From positions 1 to 38,923 of the forward strand of contig CADBNE010000051.1 of NCBI GenBank assembly GCA_902795975.1: 38,923 bases of DNA, read 5' to 3'. Both the position numbers and the translations under genes were made by a program. Below the pieces are notes generated by a model, which saw only the letters and a list, made by a program, of their open reading frames with translations, did not search any database and had not been told where the DNA came from. This document shows, in pieces, positions 33,910-38,923 of this stretch (position 1 is its first letter; the number at the start of each line of letters is the position of its first letter). This DNA comes from an uncultured Erysipelotrichaceae bacterium. Lineage in GTDB: Bacteria; Bacillota_I; Bacilli_A; RF39; UBA660.

Positions 33910-35268
33910 CTTAAAATTAACATAACTATATTTTTTATCTGATGATACTGGAATACCTACTCTTGTTTCAAATAAATCATCTTTAATTGATTTATAATTA
34001 ATATTTCTTTTTGTTTCATATTCATGTTTAAATCTAGCTGTAGCATTTCTATATGACTTACGTTTATTATCATAATAGAAAAGTATTGGAAACATTGCTA
34101 TTAAGAAGCCTATTCCAGCTATACTATTAAGTGCTAAATATATAATAGCTGCAAATATTATACATAGTATTTCTGCTATTAAGAATTCCTTATATATCTT
34201 ACTTTCATTAATAGGTATACTACCCATTGTTTCTTTAGTTCTACCATTAACTGCTATATAATGTATTCTTTCTTGTCCTTTAACTTTTTCTGTATATGTA
34301 TATAACCATACAGGTAAATATGCAGACATCCATTGACTACCTTTAACATTAATATCTTCTTTTTTCCAACTAACTCCTTTATCATATTGTTTAGTTGTAT
34401 CACTAATAGAATTTCTAACAATATCTTTCATATCTTTATTTACTTTATCTTTTATATCTTCAATATTTATATCTCTTTTTTCTGATGAATAACCAATTAA
34501 ATAATTAGCTTCAAATTTAACGCAATTATTAGTATCAAATGGCATAATAGCATTAATAATATTATTAGTTCTAGCACTATGTTTATTTAATATAGATTTA
34601 TTTGATTCTACACTTAAATCATCTACATTCAATTCAAAATTTCTATATATATTAAATACTTCTATATCTTCTCTATTATCATTTTTTGCAATACTATAAG
34701 TATTATATACATGTTCTCCTACACCTTCATATATACAATCTAATTTAGCATCTATTAATAAATATGGTAAATATACTCCTACTACATTATTAGGATTAAA
34801 ATCTTTTTTAAATTCTGGTAATGCATATTTTTGTTTATTAGACATAAATTTTTTCATTTCTTCTACTGCTTCTTCTTTAGATACTGAAAATGGTAATATA
34901 GCATCTGGTACTGTACCATTGGATATTCTATTATTAATAGATAATATACTTCTACACCAGTGACATCTAGCATGGGGTGCTACTGAAGTATCCATTACTA
35001 CTTCTGCTCCACAGTTTACACACTCTAATGTTATTATATGTTCTTTACTAGTTATGTCTCTAGCACCACTACCTATTACTCTTTGTTGTAAAGAATTAAC
35101 GTCTTTTATATTATTTAATTCATTAGGTTCAAATACGCTTTTACAATAATTACAACGTAATTTACCTCTAATAAAATCATAATATATTTCTGTTGCGCCA
35201 CAATTAGGACAATCATTTTTTATATTTTTTAAATTTTCTTCTGTATATATTATTTTTGTATCTTTCAT
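33892..35268 (-). CDS. Double zinc-ribbon membrane protein (458 aa)
   Basis: Two TFIIB-like zinc ribbons: CPNCGATEIYYD followed by CNYCKS (residues about 14-42) and CVNCGAEVVMD followed by CHWCRS (about 79-107). Then a large soluble beta/alpha domain (AILPFSVSKEEA, YLPYLLIDAKLD, SQWMSAYLPVWLYTYTEKV), two membrane segments at about 365-405, and a basic cytosolic tail. This layout, zinc ribbon, PF-like domain and membrane anchor, is common in Firmicutes annotated as TFIIB-type zinc-ribbon proteins; function unknown. It follows the DUF3592 gene by 4 nt, so the two are co-transcribed. Confidence 0.8.
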   Translation of the reverse strand: MKDTKIIYTEENLKNIKNDCPNCGATEIYYDFIRGKLRCNYCKSVFEPNELNNIKDVNSLQQRVIGSGARDITSKEHIITLECVNCGAEVVMDTSVAPHARCHWCRSILSINNRISNGTVPDAILPFSVSKEEAVEEMKKFMSNKQKYALPEFKKDFNPNNVVGVYLPYLLIDAKLDCIYEGVGEHVYNTYSIAKNDNREDIEVFNIYRNFELNVDDLSVESNKSILNKHSARTNNIINAIMPFDTNNCVKFEANYLIGYSSEKRDINIEDIKDKVNKDMKDIVRNSISDTTKQYDKGVSWKKEDINVKGSQWMSAYLPVWLYTYTEKVKGQERIHYIAVNGRTKETMGSIPINESKIYKEFLIAEILCIIFAAIIYLALNSIAGIGFLIAMFPILFYYDNKRKSYRNATARFKHEYETKRNINYKSIKDDLFETRVGIPVSSDKKYSYVNFKNNNLN

Positions 35269-35272
35269 ATTA

Positions 35273-35650
35273 TCACCTTAACATAAATATCATTGAAAGA
35301 GTAATCACAATCCATGAAAATAATAAAATTATTAATACGTAATTAGCATTACTCTCTGATTTAATTTTTACTCTATTAGGATGATTTTCATCATAATAAA
35401 GAGTATATTGTTTATTCATATATATTAATTTATTTTGTTCTGTATTTTCACAATTTAACAGATGCATTACACATCTATATTTTTTTCCATTTACTTCATA
35501 ACTAAGTATTGGTACTAATACAGTAGTCCAAGATTTATTTACAGTTTCAAAGCCTATTACTGTACCTTGTACTTTATTGGTTCCTTTTGGTTGATTCATA
35601 AATAAAAGTACTGATACAACTAATATTACAAGCGGTATAACCATATACAT
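35273..35650 (-). CDS. DUF3592 family membrane protein (125 aa)
   Basis: Two membrane segments (about 2-20 and 104-124) flank a domain with VQGTVIGFETV, ILSYEVNGKKYR and YYDENHPNRVKI, the signature of DUF3592. The domain would be extracytoplasmic or cytosolic depending on the first segment. The start at 35650 is chosen because GAGGA ends just before the other in-frame ATG (35659), giving 9-nt spacing to 35650. Part of an operon with the zinc-ribbon protein below and a truncated paralogue above. Confidence 0.75.
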   Translation of the reverse strand: MYMVIPLVILVVSVLLFMNQPKGTNKVQGTVIGFETVNKSWTTVLVPILSYEVNGKKYRCVMHLLNCENTEQNKLIYMNKQYTLYYDENHPNRVKIKSESNANYVLIILLFSWIVITLSMIFMLR

Positions 35651-35665
35651 AAATATCATTCCTCA

Positions 35666-35824
35666 CTATATTTTTTGTAATTTTTGCATAATAAATAAAT
35701 ATATCCACCAAATCGTTAAAATTATAAAAGGTAAAATACTTATTTTATCTATTTCACCTTCTTTTATTTTTTTAACTCTATTAGGATGTTTATTATTATA
35801 AGATAATACAAATTCTTTATTCAT
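35666..35824 (-). pseudogene. Truncated DUF3592 paralogue (52 codons)
   Basis: A 52-residue frame, MNKEFVLSYNNKHPNRVKKI with a C-terminal membrane segment LPFIILTIWWIYLFI, matching the last third of the neighbouring DUF3592 protein (MNKQYTLYYDENHPNRVKI, then its second membrane segment). The front part, including the NGKKYR strands, is absent. No good ribosome site. Its stop lies beside the ribosome site of the intact copy. It is a relic of a tandem duplication, though a short expressed protein cannot be excluded. Confidence 0.6.
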
Positions 35825-35891
35825 ATATAATTATCTAAACCATTATAAAATGGTTTATTATTTTAGCATGTACTAAATTCATTCCTACTTA

Positions 35892-36386
35892 TTATCTACT
35901 TCTTATCTCTTTAAATATGCATTTATTTGCTTTACCATCATATCTAGCTTTAAATTTCCATATAGTATTTGGTTTTATTTCTGATGCTTCATCATATATT
36001 TCACCTAATGATCTACCATCATCACTATAACATGTAAATACTATAGAAACATTTCTTAATGTATTATTTTCTTTATGTAATACTGAACCATATACTTCAT
36101 AACTATAATCAGTTATTACATCTTTTTCTATTCTATACCATACTTCATGATATCCATTATTATTACTATTACTATTTTCATAGTGTATACCATATTTTGC
36201 TATATCTTCTTTTTTAGTTTTATAATCTTTATATTTAGAACATCCATACATTACTATTCCTGCTACTAAAATTAGTACTAAAAATGTACCATATAAACTA
36301 TATCTAGGATTTTGTTCTGTTCCACAGTATGGGCACCATACTGTTTCTTTTTCTATTTGATTACCACAATTTCCACATCTATTCAT
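35892..36386 (-). CDS. Zinc-ribbon membrane protein with FxLYD domain (164 aa)
   Basis: Cys4/Cys7 and Cys18/Cys21 (CGNCGNQ, CPYCGTE) form a zinc ribbon. A membrane segment spans about 30-48. After a charged linker, residues about 78-164 form a beta domain (YEVYGSVLHKENNTLRNVSIVFTCYSDDGRSLGEIYDEAS, IKPNTIWKFKAR), the pattern of the FxLYD family. Topology: ribbon inside, FxLYD outside. Same inside-zinc/outside-domain plan as the LRR protein at 9690. Function unknown. Confidence 0.8.
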   Translation of the reverse strand: MNRCGNCGNQIEKETVWCPYCGTEQNPRYSLYGTFLVLILVAGIVMYGCSKYKDYKTKKEDIAKYGIHYENSNSNNNGYHEVWYRIEKDVITDYSYEVYGSVLHKENNTLRNVSIVFTCYSDDGRSLGEIYDEASEIKPNTIWKFKARYDGKANKCIFKEIRSR

Positions 36387-36436
36387 ATTATTTTGCTCCT
36401 ATTATACTAATATAATTATACAATTAAATATTAAAA

Positions 36437-36462
36437 AAGTATAGAATAATAATTCTATACTT
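36437..36462 (-). terminator. Terminator overlapping the NERD gene's stop
   Basis: AAGTATAGAAT/ATTCTATACTT stem with the TAG inside, followed by T on the minus strand. Confidence 0.8.
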
Positions 36463-37447
36463 CTCTCTTTATTTCTTTTATTATTTCTTCTCCATGTGTT
36501 TTTATTTTTATTTCACTAAGTATATTACTAGATTTAAGTTCTTCTATAGTTTTAGGTTTTAATTCTACTAATTTATCTAGTTCATCATTAGTATATATAT
36601 AATATGCAGGTATATTCATCATACTTGATCTAGTTTTTCTTAAGTTAATTAGTCTATCTTTTAAATTACCTATATTATTATTACAATATTTATTTTTATA
36701 GTATTCATAATAGTTTATATCTTCTTTATATGATATATCTAAATAACTTTGGGCACATTTTTCTATATCTGATTTACTATCTAATACATCGTCTTTATCT
36801 CTATGATTTAAATCATATTCTATTTGTCTTACTAATGAGTCTGCTTTTAGTATTTTATATTTTATTTCTTTAGGTGCTCTAGAAGTATTTAGTATAGTCT
36901 CTTCATTAGCGCATACTACTAATACTCTTCTATAATAATTAAATTTATTAGATGCGAATAATTTTGTTATTTTAGATGTATTCTTTTCCCATATTTTTCT
37001 TATTACTTCTCTTTGTGCTTCTACTTGTCTTAATGGAGAGTACATACCTTTTTTTATTTTTTTACCATTAACAGTATATTCTCTTATAAAGTCTCCTTTA
37101 TCTGTTACTGTTATATTACCTATTAAGTTTTTACATTCTACATAATATATATATAATGGAGTAATTATTACATAGTCTATTTGTGCTGATAAGTCTTCAT
37201 ATTTTACTTTTATATCTCTTAGTACATACATACCTATACTAGATTTTTTTAATTGGTATGCTATTTCATTTTCTCCATCTAGTCCTTTTTTTACTATATA
37301 TAATTCATTTTGTATTTCTTCATTATTTGGATATTCTTTATTTAATTCTATTAGTGCATTATATTTATCTTGTAGGTCACTTTCTTCTTTCATAAATATT
37401 GTTTCTTTAAATCTTAATGCATTAATAGCATAGTCTATTAGTCCCAC
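36455..37447 (-). CDS. NERD-domain nuclease-related protein (330 aa)
   Basis: NERD domain at residues about 52-175. GLDGENEIAYQL carries the first Glu, and AQIDYVIITPLYIYYVECKN carries the D-x(n)-ExK core typical of the PD-(D/E)xK nuclease fold. The remainder (about 190-330) is helical and basic, perhaps DNA or RNA binding. No membrane segment; cytosolic. NERD proteins are often found on plasmids or in defence-related loci, but here the neighbours are zinc-ribbon membrane proteins and no helicase is attached. Activity unproven. Confidence 0.85.
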   Translation of the reverse strand: MGLIDYAINALRFKETIFMKEESDLQDKYNALIELNKEYPNNEEIQNELYIVKKGLDGENEIAYQLKKSSIGMYVLRDIKVKYEDLSAQIDYVIITPLYIYYVECKNLIGNITVTDKGDFIREYTVNGKKIKKGMYSPLRQVEAQREVIRKIWEKNTSKITKLFASNKFNYYRRVLVVCANEETILNTSRAPKEIKYKILKADSLVRQIEYDLNHRDKDDVLDSKSDIEKCAQSYLDISYKEDINYYEYYKNKYCNNNIGNLKDRLINLRKTRSSMMNIPAYYIYTNDELDKLVELKPKTIEELKSSNILSEIKIKTHGEEIIKEIKREV

Positions 37448-37486
37448 TTTATCACCTATATTCTATATAAATTATAACATATAATA

Positions 37487-37513
37487 AAAAGTATAGTTAG
37501 TAACTATACTCTT
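37487..37513 (-). terminator. Second hairpin downstream of the transglutaminase-like gene
   Basis: AGTATAGTTA/TAACTATACT followed by T on the minus strand, about 50 bp past the stop at 37565, behind the first terminator. Confidence 0.6.
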
Positions 37514-37546
37514 TATTTAACATATGTATACATTTCTACGAATACT

Positions 37547-37582
37547 AAAAAATAAGTACTAGCATTATTTCACTAGTACTTT
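37547..37582 (-). terminator. Terminator overlapping the stop of the gene at 37565
   Basis: AAGTACTAG/CTAGTACTT enclosing a 10-nt loop with the stop codon, followed on the minus strand by T-rich sequence. Confidence 0.7.
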
Positions 37583-38107
37583 ATTATCTAAACTATTTAT
37601 ATATTCATTAACTTCTTTAAATGTTAAACCAGATGGTATAGTATTAAATTCTGTTACTGGTCTAGATTTTCCTTCCGCCATTTTTACATAATATTCATTT
37701 ATTTCTTTAATAGCACTTTCTTCATCTTTATATTCATATATACCTATCTTTTCCCAGTTAGGATGTTCTATTTGATATACTTTATTATTCATATAATATA
37801 ATACAAAGCAATGCATATGTTCTTCTTCATCTAAATTATTGAAGTCTTTACCTTCATATACTCTGGTACAGAATTTCTTATTAGGTATACCTAATTTATC
37901 TAGTAACATACTCATTAGTAGTACTTGTTCTATACATGTACCTATATTATATTTTAATACTTCTTCTAAAGACATAGTTCTATATAGTCTTCTAAAGTTT
38001 TTAAGATTATTTATATGTTGATTACCTTCTATATCTAACCATCCATATTTAATATTGTCCATATATACTAGTATATCATCTGGTGTTTTAATATCATTTA
38101 TTGTCAT
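37565..38107 (-). CDS. Transglutaminase-like protein (180 aa)
   Basis: Cys-His-Asp/Glu arrangement of the transglutaminase-like (papain) fold. IGTCIEQVLLMSMLLDKLGIPNKKF at about 55-80 holds the nucleophile Cys. MHCFVLYYMNNKVYQIEHPNWEKIG at about 98-123 carries His and an acidic or polar third residue. The compact length and lack of a signal peptide suggest a cytosolic protein. A GGTGGTGAT site precedes the ATG. It could be a peptidase, an amidase or an inactive relative; substrate unknown. Confidence 0.75.
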   Translation of the reverse strand: MTINDIKTPDDILVYMDNIKYGWLDIEGNQHINNLKNFRRLYRTMSLEEVLKYNIGTCIEQVLLMSMLLDKLGIPNKKFCTRVYEGKDFNNLDEEEHMHCFVLYYMNNKVYQIEHPNWEKIGIYEYKDEESAIKEINEYYVKMAEGKSRPVTEFNTIPSGLTFKEVNEYINSLDNKVLVK

Positions 38108-38193
38108 AAATATATATCACCACCTATCTATATTATATTTATTTTATAATATATTCTCTCTCCATGGTTATCACCTCATTTGTATGTATTATA

Positions 38194-38923
38194 TTACATT
38201 TTATTATAATATTCAATTATACTTGTATATAGTTCTACAGTTTTATATAGTGATTCTTTTAAAATATATTCATCTTTTTGATGTGAAGTATCAGGTCCTG
38301 GACCTAGTATTATTATGTTCTTATCTATTACTGATCCTTCAGTAAGATAACACTTAGTCTCCTTCTTACTTGATATATTTTCTAAGAATGATATATCATT
38401 TTTATTTAGTTTGGGTTCAAACTTATCAAATACTACTAGATTATGTTCATATTTCTTTAATATATTTTTTACTTTATTAATTATTTTATTTATATGTTTA
38501 CTATCAACTATCCTAAAATCTATTGTTATATAACATTTACCTGGTACAGAATTTACTGATTCTCCTCCATTAATTAGTCCTATGTTCATAGTAGTATATG
38601 GTATTTCAAAGTCTTCTACTATATCTTTCTTTATATACTTTTCATAATATTTTTCTAATTCATTTATAAAGTTAATACATTCTTTAATAGCGCTTTTTCC
38701 TTTATTAGGTGTTGATGAATGACATTTAATACCATATATATCTATATGTAGTTCTAATAGTCCTTTAGTACCATATATAGGTATATTATTAGTTGGTTCC
38801 CCTATTATTATATTATTTGGTGCTATCATATCTTTAATAGTATTTATTCCTTTAAAACTTATTTCTTCATCATATGTAAAGTATAAAGCTAACTTATTTT
38901 TATTTAAATCTATTTTACTAATA
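38194..38923 (-). CDS. M20 family metallopeptidase (ArgE/DapE-like), 5' end beyond window
   Basis: The frame is open to the window edge, so the start is missing. Visible on the minus strand: LALYFTYDEEISFKGI (the acidic metal-ligand and catalytic Glu region), IIGEPTNNIPIYGTKGLLELHI, then the dimerisation (lid) domain with KCHSSTPNKGKSA and NSVPGKCYITIDFRI, and the closing LGPGPDTSHQKDEYI with the His metal ligand. These match ArgE/DapE/ACY1-type amidohydrolases acting on acylated amino acids or peptides. The full protein would be about 350-400 aa, so roughly 240 residues are visible here. Confidence 0.88.
   Translation of the reverse strand, partial: ISKIDLNKNKLALYFTYDEEISFKGINTIKDMIAPNNIIIGEPTNNIPIYGTKGLLELHIDIYGIKCHSSTPNKGKSAIKECINFINELEKYYEKYIKKDIVEDFEIPYTTMNIGLINGGESVNSVPGKCYITIDFRIVDSKHINKIINKVKNILKKYEHNLVVFDKFEPKLNKNDISFLENISSKKETKCYLTEGSVIDKNIIILGPGPDTSHQKDEYILKESLYKTVELYTSIIEYYNKM

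Noticed and set aside
38138..38164. Eight-codon ORF (minus strand) with a fine GAGGTGAT ribosome site before the transglutaminase-like gene
   Set aside because: Too short to support as a gene; the site may be chance, or a relic of a lost gene. No second line of evidence.

Overview
The window is very AT-rich (by eye about three quarters A+T) and tightly packed. Shine-Dalgarno sites of the AGGAGG/AAGGTGAT type, a CIRCE operator, a T-box leader, short rho-independent terminators and lipoprotein signal peptides point to a low-GC member of the Bacillota. The style (AGA/ATA/AAT codon bias, many small membrane and zinc-ribbon proteins, minimal spacing) suits the uncultured gut Bacilli near RF39, Erysipelotrichia or Mollicutes. 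TGG encodes Trp and TGA is used as a stop (position 1018), so the code is 11 and not the Mycoplasma code. The lineage is inferred, not proven.

Region 1-3480 looks like an accessory insert. It holds an unrecognised gene, two SGNH/GDSL-hydrolase-like genes in tandem, and three related hairpin-rich intergenic elements (the first cut by the window edge) that look like about 100-nt transcripts with their own promoters and terminators. Region 3481-9604 holds an unknown gene divergent from a small kinase-like protein, two overlapping beta-sandwich genes, a lipoprotein with a duplicated domain, an autoregulated-looking XRE/DUF6442 pair, a MazG-like and a DUF488-like gene, a small membrane protein and an NlpC/P60 gene broken by a homopolymer frameshift.

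Region 9690-13379 is the best candidate for an undescribed system. A zinc-ribbon/membrane/BspA-LRR protein is followed within 14 nt by a radical SAM/SPASM enzyme. The enzyme gene overlaps a 129-residue protein whose tail is a Ser/Gly segment plus 16 consecutive Asn, which may be a peptide substrate of the enzyme. It is followed by a T-box-controlled prolyl-tRNA synthetase with a short overlapping leader ORF, a membrane protein with extracellular Ig-like (BIG2) domains, and a convergent 999-aa flavoprotein/GT-C glycosyltransferase fusion.

Region 19521-29869 is more conserved: a four-gene operon (small membrane protein, unknown, RlmD-type rRNA methyltransferase, PrcB-like lipoprotein), an Asn/Ser-stalked Cys-rich membrane protein, a GNAT-aminoglycoside-phosphotransferase fusion, MntP and a TspO-like protein, htpG behind a CIRCE operator, a coiled-coil protein, a tail-anchored protein and a metallophosphoesterase. 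Region 29877-38923 is all on the minus strand: a small beta protein, an M29 aminopeptidase, an unknown, a WG-repeat lipoprotein, a run of zinc-ribbon, DUF3592, FxLYD and NERD proteins (with a truncated DUF3592 paralogue), a transglutaminase-like protein and an M20 peptidase running off the window end.

A recurring feature is that stop codons lie inside the terminator hairpins, and many terminators serve converging genes on both strands.
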